NCBI GenBank assembly: GCA_963713965.1
Contig: OY970217.1
Location: forward strand, 2,914,001 to 2,978,000
Direction of reading: 5' to 3'
DNA: 64,000 bases
Source of the DNA: CALAGB01 sp963713965
GTDB taxonomy: Bacteria > Chloroflexota > Chloroflexia > Thermomicrobiales > Thermomicrobiaceae
Shown: piece by piece, positions 25,012 through 33,821 of the stretch
Layout: every line of letters begins with the position of its first letter
Position numbering within the stretch: the first letter of the stretch is position 1
Notes under the pieces: generated by a model
Databases searched by the model: none
What the model was told of the DNA's origin: nothing
What the model saw: the letters and a program-made list of their open reading frames with translations, nothing else
Program-made: the position numbers and the translations under genes

Positions 25012-25185
25012 GTGAATCTTGCCGCTGCGTTTTTCGCAGCTGGAGTCTGGATGATCGCCTCAGCACTGTGGCAGATCTTCTACCGAACTCCGCGGATTGA
25101 ACCGGATGGTCGTGTGTTGATGCGGTTAGGTATCGACGTCGTTCCTGGGGCGCTACTTGCCATGGTCGTGGCGTTCCTGGCGTAG
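25012..25185 (+). CDS. Small two-span membrane protein (57 residues)
   Basis: GTG at 25012 to TAG at 25185. GGAGGATGG (24999-25007) gives a good ribosome site. The product begins MNLAAAFFAAGVWMIASALW, has a short polar middle (RTPRIEPDGR) and ends VPGALLAMVVAFLA. Both ends are hydrophobic, so two membrane helices with a short loop are likely. I do not recognise it. It is alone between divergent and convergent neighbours. Coding is supported by the ribosome site and the hydrophobic pattern only. Confidence 0.6.
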   Translation: MNLAAAFFAAGVWMIASALWQIFYRTPRIEPDGRVLMRLGIDVVPGALLAMVVAFLA

Positions 25186-25194
25186 TTCAGCCAA

Positions 25195-25740
25195 TCAACT
25201 GGCAGAGGGAGCCTCGAGATTTTCGGTCGATCCCGACTTTTCGTTGTTTTGTGATTGGCCGGCGTAATCGTTCGGGATGACCACCACGTCACGGCCCATG
25301 CTCACCGCCGCCGCTGCTGGACAGATGATCTTCGACTGAAACGACCCGAGCAACCCGTGCTTGCTGATCTCCAGATCAGTGAAAGCCCCATCGCTCGCCT
25401 CGAAATGAATCGTCGAGATGTTCCCGACCAGGTCGCCGTTCTGCGAAACGACACGAAGCGACGTTAGTGCGTGCAGGTTCGGATAGGCTTGGTAGCGAGC
25501 ATCTTCACGATCCGCTTTGAGAACGTCTCGTGACTGAATCATCACCGCGTCCGCCCCAACGCTCTGCACGTCCCCGATGTCGAGAATGCGGTTCTTTCCG
25601 CCGAACAGCCCGCCATCACTGACGACGAACGCGCGAACGCGGCGGTGATCGAGATCGGATAAGACGTCGTTCACGGATCCGAGGCGAGCGCCATCGTCGA
25701 TCGCCACCACGGCGATCCCTTTGAGTGTTTTGATGTCCAT
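25195..25740 (-). CDS. PRC-barrel domain protein
   Basis: A 181-residue protein from the ATG at 25740 (GAGGGG upstream). Two PRC-barrel-like domains are visible: one at about residues 5-75 (LKGIAVVAIDDGARLGSVNDV) and a second at about 88-160 (ALTSLRVVSQNGDLVGNIS). PRC barrels occur in the photosynthetic reaction centre H subunit and in RimM and mediate protein or RNA contact. Stand-alone double forms are common in bacteria, with unknown function. The tail is polar. The gene is monocistronic. Its stop faces the end of the small membrane gene 10 bases away. Confidence 0.8.
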   Translation of the reverse strand: MDIKTLKGIAVVAIDDGARLGSVNDVLSDLDHRRVRAFVVSDGGLFGGKNRILDIGDVQSVGADAVMIQSRDVLKADREDARYQAYPNLHALTSLRVVSQNGDLVGNISTIHFEASDGAFTDLEISKHGLLGSFQSKIICPAAAAVSMGRDVVVIPNDYAGQSQNNEKSGSTENLEAPSAS

Positions 25741-25861
25741 AGACCCCTCGCGTCTTTCTGGGGTTCTGGTCCGTCTTGAGGGCACCTGAACCTAACTATT
25801 GTTCAGTGTTGTTTGTGCAGGATGCATGCCGGAAAACTGACAAATGGCGCGGATATCGGAG

Positions 25862-25896
25862 AAAAACGCGCCGCCGGTCTCGTCTCAGCGGCGCGC
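25862..25896 (-). terminator. Rho-independent terminator after the SDR gene
   Basis: CGCGCCGC (25867-25874) and GCGGCGCG (25888-25895) form a GC-rich stem. On the minus strand it is followed by TTTTT, and it lies 30 bases past the stop of the SDR gene. Confidence 0.8.
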
Positions 25897-25925
25897 TGCG
25901 GCAGTTGTGACTGAGCGAACTGAGC

Positions 25926-26714
25926 CTACAGTGTGCCGCCGTAGCTGCCGCCGTCGACCAGGATGGTTTGGCCCGAGACGTAACTGGCAGCGGGAGACGA
26001 AAGAAAGACGACCACGTTGGCGAACTCATCCGGCTCACCCAGCCGGCCTAGCGGAATGCCCTCGGCGCTGTAGCCGAGCGCCTTATCGAGTGGGATGTTG
26101 TCTCGTTCCGCTCGCGCACGAGCCAAATTGACGATGCGATCCGTTCGGGTAGGCCCGGGACCAACGTTATTGACCCGAATGTTGTACTTTCCGAGTTCAT
26201 TGGCCATCGATTTGACCAATCCAAGAACGCCGGTGCGTGCCGTGTTCGAGAGGATGAGATCCTGCAGCGGTTCCTTGACCGAGATCGAGGTGATCGTGAC
26301 GATGCTGCCGCCGTTTGCCTGCATGTGTGGCACCGCGGCCCGGCACAGCCGGATGGTGCTGAGCAGGTTCAGTTCGATCGCCTTGACAAACGCTTCATCG
26401 TCGACCGTCTCGAAGGATCCAGGCGGCGGACCGCCCGCGTTGGTCACCAGAATGTCAAGTCCACCGAACCGCTTCACCGTCGCGTCGATGGCAGCGTCGA
26501 TCTCGTCACGATTCCGAACGTCGGTCACGAGCGGAAGGACTTCGGCGCCCGTCTGACGTTGGATCTCCTCGGCTGCCGATTCGATGCGCTCTTTGTCACG
26601 GGAGAACATGGCGACTCTGGCGCCCTCATGGGCCAGACCCGTCGCTACCGCTTTGCCGAGTCCTTTGCTGGCAGCCGCCACAAGTGCCACTTTACCGTTG
26701 AGTTGTAGATCCAT
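25926..26714 (-). CDS. SDR-family protein with an altered catalytic motif
   Basis: A 262-residue Rossmann-fold protein resembling 3-oxoacyl-ACP reductases. The usual cofactor motif TGxxxGxG reads AAASKGLGKA (about residues 14-23), and NAG is present near 91. The catalytic Ser is kept (ITSISVKE), but where YxxxK is expected the sequence is SNTAR (about 156-160), so both Tyr and Lys are replaced. A known divergent SDR subgroup lacks the standard tetrad and shows the same pattern. The end LVDGGSYGGTL is typical. Either it catalyses a different reaction or it is not an oxidoreductase. Its 5' end is divergent from the penicillin-binding protein gene. Confidence 0.88.
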   Translation of the reverse strand: MDLQLNGKVALVAAASKGLGKAVATGLAHEGARVAMFSRDKERIESAAEEIQRQTGAEVLPLVTDVRNRDEIDAAIDATVKRFGGLDILVTNAGGPPPGSFETVDDEAFVKAIELNLLSTIRLCRAAVPHMQANGGSIVTITSISVKEPLQDLILSNTARTGVLGLVKSMANELGKYNIRVNNVGPGPTRTDRIVNLARARAERDNIPLDKALGYSAEGIPLGRLGEPDEFANVVVFLSSPAASYVSGQTILVDGGSYGGTL

Positions 26715-26874
26715 CGTCAGACCTCTTTTCGAGCTTCATCTTGCCGCGAAAAAACCGATGCGATTGATTGGTCAGGTGTTTGCTGAAGCTGTTGGGGCCG
26801 ACAACCGCCGGTCGTCGGCGCATTGTAGCATGCGATCGATCGAGTTCCGGCGTGAATATCGGCGTTCGTGCGCG

Positions 26875-26883
26875 TGGTATGAT
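26875..26883 (+). promoter_or_regulatory. Extended -10 promoter of the penicillin-binding protein gene
   Basis: TGGTATGAT (26875-26883) is an extended -10 element: TG, one base, then TATGAT. No good -35 is seen, which is usual for extended -10 promoters. It lies about 70 bases before the start codon. Confidence 0.45.
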
Positions 26884-26952
26884 CGATTTCGCGTTCATGT
26901 CGCGCCAGCTGAGCCGCTCGGTTCGATGGGTGCCCTCAATGATTGAGGATTG

Positions 26953-29634
26953 GTGAGTCGCAGTAATAGCCGTCGCGGCGGTGCAAATCGTCCACGTTCG
27001 CGACGTTCGAACGGGCGTCGTTCACGCTCCGTTTCCCCAGCGATTGTTCGCAACAAGAAGGCGCGTCGAAGGAGTCCCTTCGGCACATTCGCGCGTGTTC
27101 TCGCGATCGGCACGTTTGGGCTCTTCGTCGTTCTCCTCATTGGCATCGGAGTGGCGGCTGCCGCCGGGATCGGCGGGTGGTCATACATCTCCGAAGGGCT
27201 GCCCGACGTCACGCAGCCGGGAAACGGGATCCAGTTCGAAACCACCAAGATCTACGACCGCAATTGGAAGCTCCTGACCGAAGTTTCCGACCCGGATACC
27301 GGTTGGCGCACCGCCGTTGGCTACCAGGAAATCCTGGACCACATCACCCAGCAACAGACCGACCCCAATCAACCACATCAGGCATGGATTTTCGACGCGA
27401 CGGTCGCGGCGGAGGACTCTACCTTCTGGACGAACAAGGGTGTCGACCCGAACGCCATTCTCCGTGGCGTATTGATCAATTTCTCGGGATCAGGCTCATC
27501 CGGTGCGTCGACGATCACGCAGCAGCTCGTGCGCGCCCTGTACCCGGACCAGATCGGCTATCAACGCAGCTACACGCGCAAGATCCGGGAGGCGATCACC
27601 GCGTATCGCTTCACACAGCACTATTCGAAGCAACAGATCCTCGAGATGTATCTAAATCACGTCTACTATGGCAATCGCTCGTATGGGATCGATGCCGCGT
27701 CACAGACCTACTTCAACAAGCATCCATGGAACTTGACGCTGGGTGAGGCGTCGATGCTGGCAGGTCTGCCGCAGGCGCCGAGTCTGTACGACCCGACTCA
27801 GGACTTCGAGCTAGCCAAGGCACGTCAGAAGTACGTGCTGCAGCAGATGGTCAAGCAGGACATGATCACCAGCGCGCAGGCCGACGATGCGTATGCCGAA
27901 CCGCTCAATCCACAATCACACATCGTCTCGGCAGACGTCGCGCCACACTTCGTGAACTACGTGAAGTACTACCTGGAGCAGGAGTTCGGCGCCGACGTCC
28001 TCTACCGAGGTGGCCTGACGGTGCGCACGACACTCGACATCAGCATGCAGAACACGGCGCAGCAGATCGTCACGCAACGCGTCAAGGAGCTCGCGCCCTA
28101 CAATGCCGACAACGGGGCACTGGTCGCGATCCTCCCGGAGACAGGCGAGATTGTTGCGATGGTCGGGAGCGCCGACTACAACAATGATCTGATTGACGGT
28201 CAGGTGAACGTCACGGTCCGCGAACGACAGCCAGGCAGCTCCATCAAGCCGATTACGTATCTGGCGGCATTCGAAAAGGGGTGGAACCCCGGCACCGTCG
28301 TGTTCGATTACGCCAAGCAGTGGCCTACACCCGGCGCTCCAGATCCGTTTTATGGTCCACATAACGACACGTTGCAGAACTTCGGCGCCGTCAGCGTGCG
28401 CACCGCGCTCGCCAACTCGCTCAACATACCCGCGGTGCAGGCGCTTGACTACGTCGGTGTTACCAATATGATCGACCTGGCGCACAAGATGGGTATTCAG
28501 ACGGGTCTCTGGCGCGGGCCGAGCTTCTATGGTTTGGCGATCACCCTGGGTGGTGGTGAAGTCACGCCGCTGGAGCACACCAACGTCTTCGCAACCCTTG
28601 CGAACAATGGTCGATATGTCCCGTACACGCCAATCCTCGAGGTGCAAGACAGCAACGGTAAGGATCTCTACAACCTCGATCGACAGAACGCGCTGCAGAA
28701 CGGCCAGCAGGTCGTCGAGGCCGAGCATGCCTATCAGATCACCAGCATCCTGACCGACAACCAGGCACGGTCGATGATCTTCGGCACGCACACGCCGCTC
28801 ACGCTGCCAGAGCTCGATCGTCCAGCTGCGGCTAAGACCGGAACGACCGACGACAATCGAGACACCTGGACGATGGGCTACACCACCGACCTGGCGGTCG
28901 GCGTGTGGGTTGGGAATACGGACAACAGTCCCACCCGAAACTTAGATGGTGTGCAATCGGCGGCGCCGATCTGGCACGATTTCATGGTCAAAGTCCACCA
29001 AGATCCCGATTTAGCCAAGACGCTGCTCGGGCCTGATGGTCAAGAAATCGCTCCAGACTTCCCGAAACCAGCAGGAATTTACGAGGGTCCAGTGTGCGCC
29101 GCGACCGGTAAGCTCCCAATTCCAGGTGCGCGTACCGTGACTGAAGTGTTGGTGAAGGGCGAGGGTCCGAAGCTGAAGTGCAACCAGGTGACGGACGACG
29201 AGAAGAAGGATTTGAAGGCGGCGTTGGCTGATGCGGCCAAGAACTCCCATTTCACCGCAAACGGAATCAAATCGCTTCAGGAATACGCGGCCATGGTGAA
29301 CGTCGAGAACCAGGACTTCAACAAACTCATTGCCACCCCGACGCCAACGCCGGAAGCATCGCCGACGCCGTCCGAGACCCCGACAAGTCAGCCAGGTACG
29401 CAGGGACAGCCGACTCCGATACCGGGATCAGGCACACAAGGCGGGCAAACCCCGACTCCAGGCTCACCCGGCCGACCGACTCCCACGCCGGCAGGCGCGA
29501 ATCCTACGCCTCCGCCGCAGCCGACGCCGGTGCCGACTCAGCCATCGTCACAACCGACTCCGACTCCCAGCGCTGATGTAGGAGGAGGCCCATATCAGGT
29601 CGAGGATCCGTGGTATGTAAGCGGTTACGGCTAA
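26953..29634 (+). CDS. Class A penicillin-binding protein (transglycosylase/transpeptidase)
   Basis: A bifunctional peptidoglycan synthase of 893-894 residues. The GTG at 26953 is chosen; a TTG three bases earlier is also possible. A basic cytoplasmic tail (1-45) and one membrane helix (about 50-78) anchor it. The GT51 domain has EDSTFW near 154 and the GASTITQQL stretch near 185. The transpeptidase domain has SSIK near 428, SLN near 488 and KTGT near 630. The last 100 residues are Pro/Thr repeats typical of wall-spanning tails. It polymerises and cross-links peptidoglycan outside the membrane. It is preceded by an extended -10 promoter. Confidence 0.95.
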   Translation: MSRSNSRRGGANRPRSRRSNGRRSRSVSPAIVRNKKARRRSPFGTFARVLAIGTFGLFVVLLIGIGVAAAAGIGGWSYISEGLPDVTQPGNGIQFETTKIYDRNWKLLTEVSDPDTGWRTAVGYQEILDHITQQQTDPNQPHQAWIFDATVAAEDSTFWTNKGVDPNAILRGVLINFSGSGSSGASTITQQLVRALYPDQIGYQRSYTRKIREAITAYRFTQHYSKQQILEMYLNHVYYGNRSYGIDAASQTYFNKHPWNLTLGEASMLAGLPQAPSLYDPTQDFELAKARQKYVLQQMVKQDMITSAQADDAYAEPLNPQSHIVSADVAPHFVNYVKYYLEQEFGADVLYRGGLTVRTTLDISMQNTAQQIVTQRVKELAPYNADNGALVAILPETGEIVAMVGSADYNNDLIDGQVNVTVRERQPGSSIKPITYLAAFEKGWNPGTVVFDYAKQWPTPGAPDPFYGPHNDTLQNFGAVSVRTALANSLNIPAVQALDYVGVTNMIDLAHKMGIQTGLWRGPSFYGLAITLGGGEVTPLEHTNVFATLANNGRYVPYTPILEVQDSNGKDLYNLDRQNALQNGQQVVEAEHAYQITSILTDNQARSMIFGTHTPLTLPELDRPAAAKTGTTDDNRDTWTMGYTTDLAVGVWVGNTDNSPTRNLDGVQSAAPIWHDFMVKVHQDPDLAKTLLGPDGQEIAPDFPKPAGIYEGPVCAATGKLPIPGARTVTEVLVKGEGPKLKCNQVTDDEKKDLKAALADAAKNSHFTANGIKSLQEYAAMVNVENQDFNKLIATPTPTPEASPTPSETPTSQPGTQGQPTPIPGSGTQGGQTPTPGSPGRPTPTPAGANPTPPPQPTPVPTQPSSQPTPTPSADVGGGPYQVEDPWYVSGYG

Positions 29635-29727
29635 CACATGACCTGCCCGGCGTGATGCAGTTTTGACTGGTGCCGGAGGTGACTGCGTGGGGGGAAGAAG
29701 GTGGCGGCCGACGATCCGGGGAACGAC

Positions 29728-29751
29728 TTTGTGTGTGATATAGTACACAAA
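29728..29751 (+). promoter_or_regulatory. nuo operon promoter overlapped by an inverted repeat
   Basis: TGATATAGT (29736-29744) is an extended -10 element (TG, A, TATAGT). It is bracketed exactly by the perfect inverted repeat TTTGTGT (29728-29734) and ACACAAA (29745-29751). A dimeric repressor bound here would cover the -10. Transcription would begin near 29751, about 44 bases before nuoA. Confidence 0.6.
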
Positions 29752-29794
29752 CGTTGGAGGTCCCTGGCGATACGGCGAGGGAGGACAGCGCGGC

Positions 29795-30151
29795 ATGCTC
29801 ACAGACTACGGTGTAATCGGGCTCATGTTCCTGTCGGCAGTGGCGATGGGATCTATGTTGCTTGGCCTCGGGATGCTTGTCCGGCTACGTCGCCCAAACC
29901 CCGCGAAACTCGAGCCTTATGAGAGTGGCGTTCCGCAGGTCGATCCTCCACGCGGACGTTACAACCCTCGGTTCTACGTGGTTGCCATCCTGTTCGTCGT
30001 CTTTGACATCGAAGCCATTTTCCTGTTCCCATGGGCGGTGGCGTTCAATGCGCTCGGGCTCTACGGCTATATACAGGCCGTCATCTTCGTCTGCCTTCTA
30101 CTGGTCGGCCTCCTCTATGAATGGAAGAAGGGGGCGCTTGAATGGGTGTAA
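29795..30151 (+). CDS. nuoA: NADH-quinone oxidoreductase subunit A
   Basis: A 118-residue membrane subunit of complex I with three hydrophobic segments (about residues 7-30, 62-85 and 90-112). The conserved loop KLEPYESGVPQ (about 37-47) and the strand RFYVVAILFVVFDIEAIFLFPW region (about 60-80) with the acidic DIE are diagnostic. It opens the operon 44 bases after the promoter. Its last codons overlap the start of nuoB by 10 bases. Confidence 0.96.
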   Translation: MLTDYGVIGLMFLSAVAMGSMLLGLGMLVRLRRPNPAKLEPYESGVPQVDPPRGRYNPRFYVVAILFVVFDIEAIFLFPWAVAFNALGLYGYIQAVIFVCLLLVGLLYEWKKGALEWV

Positions 30152-30699
30152 TCGAAGACCGCTTCGAAAAGAACATCCTCACTACAAGTGTCGATACTGT
30201 TTTCAACTGGGCGCGTCGCTCGAGCCTCTGGTGGCTGCAATTTGGCCTGGCCTGTTGCGCCATCGAGATGATCAGCGCCGCTATGCCCCGATTCGACCTG
30301 GCAGAGCGCTTCGGCATGCTCTACCGGGCGTCACCGCGACAAGCTGATCTGATGATCGTGGCTGGAACCGTTACGCGTAAGATGGCTCCGGTCGTCCGGC
30401 AGCTCTACGATCAGATGGCGGACCCGAAATGGGTCGTCAGTATGGGAAGCTGCGCCAACATTGGTGGGCCGTTCGACACCTACGCTGTTGTGCAGGGCGT
30501 CGATCAGGTTGTTCCCGTCGACATCTACGTTCCCGGCTGCCCGCCGCTACCGGAATCGCTCTACTACGGCATCCTCGAGCTCCAGAACAAAGTGATTAAG
30601 TACGAGACGATCGCCAAGAAGCACGGCGCCGACGAGGCCGAGGCTGATCGCGTGCGATCGCGCGAGGAGGCGCAGTTGGCGCTCGGTCCGCGCCGTTAG
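30142..30699 (+). CDS. nuoB: NADH-quinone oxidoreductase subunit B
   Basis: A 185-residue peripheral subunit that holds the terminal iron-sulfur cluster N2 next to the quinone site. The cluster cysteines are seen in FGLACCAIEM (about residues 33-42), GSCANIGGPFD (about 104-114) and PGCPP (about 132-136). It overlaps nuoA and is followed by nuoC after 19 bases. The charged C-terminal extension (about 160-185) is a little longer than in many homologues. Confidence 0.96.
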   Translation: MGVIEDRFEKNILTTSVDTVFNWARRSSLWWLQFGLACCAIEMISAAMPRFDLAERFGMLYRASPRQADLMIVAGTVTRKMAPVVRQLYDQMADPKWVVSMGSCANIGGPFDTYAVVQGVDQVVPVDIYVPGCPPLPESLYYGILELQNKVIKYETIAKKHGADEAEADRVRSREEAQLALGPRR

Positions 30700-30718
30700 C
30701 TTCTTTAGGACGTACGAC

Positions 30719-31336
30719 ATGAGTGAAGAACAAGAAAGCGCGGCTCCGTCAGAGGTTAAGGTCGCCGTGTCACCGTGGGCGACCGGTTACTGGGGGCCGC
30801 TCGATCCGGAGGAGCACCCCGCCGTCCTGGCGCTGCGTGAGCGATTTCCGGAGGCGTTCGTTGACGCGGTGAACTTCCGCGATGAGATGACCGTTCGTGT
30901 CGAGCGCAGTCGTTTGCGCGACGTGGTCGAGTTCCTGCGCGATCATCCAGACATGCGTTACAACTTGCTCTCTGATATCACCGCGGTCGACATGGTCCGC
31001 ATGCGGACGACACCGCGCTTTGACATCGTCGTCCAGCTCTATTCGATTCCCAAGCGAGTCCGCTTGCGCGTCAAGGCTGGTGTCGACGACGGCGAGACCG
31101 TTCCGTCGCTCGTCCCGATCCACGCGGGGGCCAACTGGCTCGAGCGTGAGGTTTACGACATGTTCGGCATCGTCTTCGAGGATCATCCCGACCTGCGTCG
31201 TATCCTCCTCGCCGACGATTGGGACGAGGGCCACCCACTGCGCAAGGACTATCCTCTCCGTGGATTCCGCGAGTACGTCCAGCAGGGCTTCGATGCCCCG
31301 GCGCCGCGAGTCCGCTCCAGATTGCGGAGACCCTAA
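30719..31336 (+). CDS. nuoC: NADH-quinone oxidoreductase subunit C
   Basis: A 205-residue peripheral subunit that packs beside NuoD. The 30-kDa-subunit signature appears in ANWLEREVYDMFGIVFEDHPDLRRI (about residues 138-162) and LRKDYPLRGF (about 177-186). The first 25 residues are polar and poorly conserved. NuoC and NuoD are separate proteins here, not fused as in E. coli. nuoD begins five bases after the stop. Confidence 0.95.
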   Translation: MSEEQESAAPSEVKVAVSPWATGYWGPLDPEEHPAVLALRERFPEAFVDAVNFRDEMTVRVERSRLRDVVEFLRDHPDMRYNLLSDITAVDMVRMRTTPRFDIVVQLYSIPKRVRLRVKAGVDDGETVPSLVPIHAGANWLEREVYDMFGIVFEDHPDLRRILLADDWDEGHPLRKDYPLRGFREYVQQGFDAPAPRVRSRLRRP

Positions 31337-31341
31337 CGACC

Positions 31342-32574
31342 ATGGTTATCGATTTTTCCCAACCCACCCCGGTCGAAATCAGCGAAGAACGGCAGCTCAC
31401 CGAATCGCGCCGCGAGATGGTGCTCAATATGGGTCCGCAGCACCCAAGCACGCACGGGGTGTTGCGCGTGCTACTGACCCTCGACGGCGAGGTCATCACC
31501 GGCTGCGATCCGATCATCGGGTATCTTCACCGTGGAGTGGAGAAGCTGGGTGAATCCCACCGCTACGCGCAGTTCACGCCGTGGACCGACCGCACCGACT
31601 ACGTCGCGGCGCCCTCGAACAACCTCGGCTACATCCTGGCGGTGGAAAAGCTGTGCGGCATTGAAGCTCCCGAGCGTGCGCAATACTGGCGTATCATCAT
31701 GGCGGAGTTGACTCGCATCGCGTCTCACCTCGTGTGGCTCGGAACGCACGCACTTGATATCGGCGCGCTTTCCCCATCCCTCTACTGTTTCCGTGAGCGC
31801 GAGATCATCCTCGATATCTTCGAACGCTTCTGTGGTGCGCGACTCACGACCAACATGATGGAGATTGGCGGGTTCTCTCGACCGTTGCCGCCGGACTTGA
31901 CCGACATGGTGCGCACGTTTGTCGAGGTCTTCCCCACCGGTCAGAAGGACTATGAGACGCTACTGTCCAAGAACCCGATCTGGCTCTCACGCACGCGGGG
32001 AGTTGGCGTTGTCGAGCCGGACGTGGCCATTAGCTACGGGCTGACGGGAGCCTGCCTGCGCGGGTCAGGCGTCAACTACGACGTGCGCAAAGCGCAGCCC
32101 TACTTACTCTACGATCGGATCGACTTCGACGTGCCACTCGGATCGCATGGTGACGTCTACGATCGTTACCTGGTGCGTATGGAAGAGATGCGGCAGTCGA
32201 TTCGCATTATTCAACAGTGTCTCGATCAGGTTCCGACCGACGGACCGCTGGCGGCCACCGAATCAAACTACGTCATCCCGCCGCACGACAACGTGCTGCG
32301 CACGGCCGAAGACATGCAGCGGCATTTCATTTGGGTGATCAAAGGGTTCTCGCCGCCGAAGGGCGAGGTATACCAGGCGATCGAGCACTCCAAGGGGGAG
32401 CTCGGCTACTACATCGTGAGCGACGGTTCTCCGATCCCCTACCGTATGCGGCTGCGTACTCCCGACTTCATCAACCTGCAGTCGCTGCCATATATGGCGC
32501 AGGGCGCGATGCTCGCCGATGTGGTGGCAATGATCGGCACGATCGACATCGTGCTGGGGTCGGTCGATCGATAG
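31342..32574 (+). CDS. nuoD: NADH-quinone oxidoreductase subunit D
   Basis: A 410-residue peripheral subunit, homologous to the large subunit of [NiFe] hydrogenases, that forms the quinone-binding pocket with NuoB. The ATG at 31342 was chosen; an in-frame extension further upstream lies inside nuoC. Marks are MGPQHPSTHGVLRV (about residues 31-44), GYLHRGVEK (about 62), TNMMEIGG (about 171) and the C-terminal GDGSPIPYRMRLR-like segment, here SDGSPIPYRMRLRTP. The next gene in the cluster is nuoH, after 150 bases that contain a hairpin. The electron-input genes nuoE, F and G are absent. Confidence 0.96.
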   Translation: MVIDFSQPTPVEISEERQLTESRREMVLNMGPQHPSTHGVLRVLLTLDGEVITGCDPIIGYLHRGVEKLGESHRYAQFTPWTDRTDYVAAPSNNLGYILAVEKLCGIEAPERAQYWRIIMAELTRIASHLVWLGTHALDIGALSPSLYCFREREIILDIFERFCGARLTTNMMEIGGFSRPLPPDLTDMVRTFVEVFPTGQKDYETLLSKNPIWLSRTRGVGVVEPDVAISYGLTGACLRGSGVNYDVRKAQPYLLYDRIDFDVPLGSHGDVYDRYLVRMEEMRQSIRIIQQCLDQVPTDGPLAATESNYVIPPHDNVLRTAEDMQRHFIWVIKGFSPPKGEVYQAIEHSKGELGYYIVSDGSPIPYRMRLRTPDFINLQSLPYMAQGAMLADVVAMIGTIDIVLGSVDR

Positions 32575-32633
32575 CGCCTCGTTTCGTTCCGCAATGGACG
32601 GATTCGGGGATGAGGGATAGAATGCTTCGGGGT

Positions 32634-32656
32634 ACGGAGCGCCCGGCGCGCTCCGT
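32634..32656 (+). other. Hairpin between nuoD and nuoH
   Basis: ACGGAGCGC (32634-32642) and GCGCTCCGT (32648-32656) form a perfect 9-base stem with a 5-base loop. No T-run follows. It lies in the only wide gap (150 bases) of the nuo operon and may set the ratio of peripheral to membrane subunits by mRNA processing. Confidence 0.45.
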
Positions 32657-32724
32657 TGTCGTGTGATGTACTTCATCCAGAATCAGTGCGCAACGTCGAG
32701 AGGCTGTAGACACGGGCGGACGAC

Positions 32725-33747
32725 ATGTATGAGCATTTGATTTCAAGCTATATCGTAGGCTTCATCGTCCTCAACGTCCTCCTCGGCGCTATGGCATATA
32801 TGACGTGGTTCGAGCGCAAAGTGTTGGCTCGACTGCAAGACCGGCTTGGTCCCACCCGATCCGGGCCATTTGGCTTGCTGCAGCCACTTGCCGATGGCGT
32901 CAAACTTCTCTCCAAAGAGGACATCGTTCCGGCGAACGCGGATCGTTTGATCTTCCTCGTGGCGCCGGTAGCCTCGTTCATCCTGGCTCCGCTCGGCGCC
33001 GCGGTCATTCCGTTTGGCGAGTCCATCACGGTCTTCGGCTATCACGTCAATCTCTACGTCACGAACCTCAACATCGCCGCTCTCTACGTACTCGCGCTCA
33101 GTTCAATGGGTGTCTACGGCATCATTCTGGGTGGTTACGCATCCGGCAACCGTTATTCGTTGCTTGGAGCACTCCGCTCCGCTGCGCAAGTGGTCAGCTA
33201 TGAGGTGGTACTCGGACTCTCCCTGATGGGGATATTCATCCTCTCGGGTTCTCTCAGCCTCGTCGATATCCTGCACGAGCAGCAGCGAACGCTCAGCTTC
33301 GGGGCGCTTCAGGTTCCTAATTGGTACATTCTGAGCCAACCGCTCGCATTCGGCCTCTTCCTCATCGCAGCGGTGGCGGAGACAAACCGGTCGCCATTCG
33401 ACTTGCCTGAGGCAGAGACCGAACTGATCGGTGGCTTCCACACCGAATATTCCGGCTTCCGATTCTCATTCTTCTTCCTGGCCGAATACATCAACATGAT
33501 CGTCGTGTCGCTGCTGGCGTCGACCCTCTTCCTGGGCGGCACCGACGGCCCGATTGCCTCGGGCGTTTGGTGGCTGTTGTTGAAGACGCTGGTCTTCCTC
33601 TTTTTCTACGTTTGGTTGCGCGCGACGCTCCCACGATTCCGTTATGATCAGCTGATGGGGTTGGCCTGGAAGGTCCTTTTGCCGCTCGTTCTGCTCAACA
33701 TTGCCTTGACCGGTCTCATTCGATTGTTCGGTATCCATGCGATTTGA
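32725..33747 (+). CDS. nuoH: NADH-quinone oxidoreductase subunit H
   Basis: A 340-residue membrane subunit with about eight hydrophobic helices, which closes the quinone channel. Family signatures are RLQDRLGPTRSGPFGLLQPLADGVKL (about residues 36-61) and AETNRSPFDLPEAETELIGGFHTEYSG (about 218-244). The ATG at 32725 begins MYEHLISSYIV. The following gene is nuoJ rather than the usual nuoI; only 74 bases separate them. Confidence 0.96.
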   Translation: MYEHLISSYIVGFIVLNVLLGAMAYMTWFERKVLARLQDRLGPTRSGPFGLLQPLADGVKLLSKEDIVPANADRLIFLVAPVASFILAPLGAAVIPFGESITVFGYHVNLYVTNLNIAALYVLALSSMGVYGIILGGYASGNRYSLLGALRSAAQVVSYEVVLGLSLMGIFILSGSLSLVDILHEQQRTLSFGALQVPNWYILSQPLAFGLFLIAAVAETNRSPFDLPEAETELIGGFHTEYSGFRFSFFFLAEYINMIVVSLLASTLFLGGTDGPIASGVWWLLLKTLVFLFFYVWLRATLPRFRYDQLMGLAWKVLLPLVLLNIALTGLIRLFGIHAI

Positions 33748-33821
33748 CCAGTCGATGAGCGATCTATTTTTCGCCGGACGAATCAGCCACGCGTTCGCGA
33801 CCGCGGGGTAAGGAAGAGACG

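Noticed and set aside
29686..29742. 18-codon ORF starting GTG after GGAGGTGA, just before the nuo promoter
   Set aside because: The ribosome site is good, but the peptide is Arg-rich, runs into the -10 element of nuoA, and has no promoter or terminator of its own. Probably chance.
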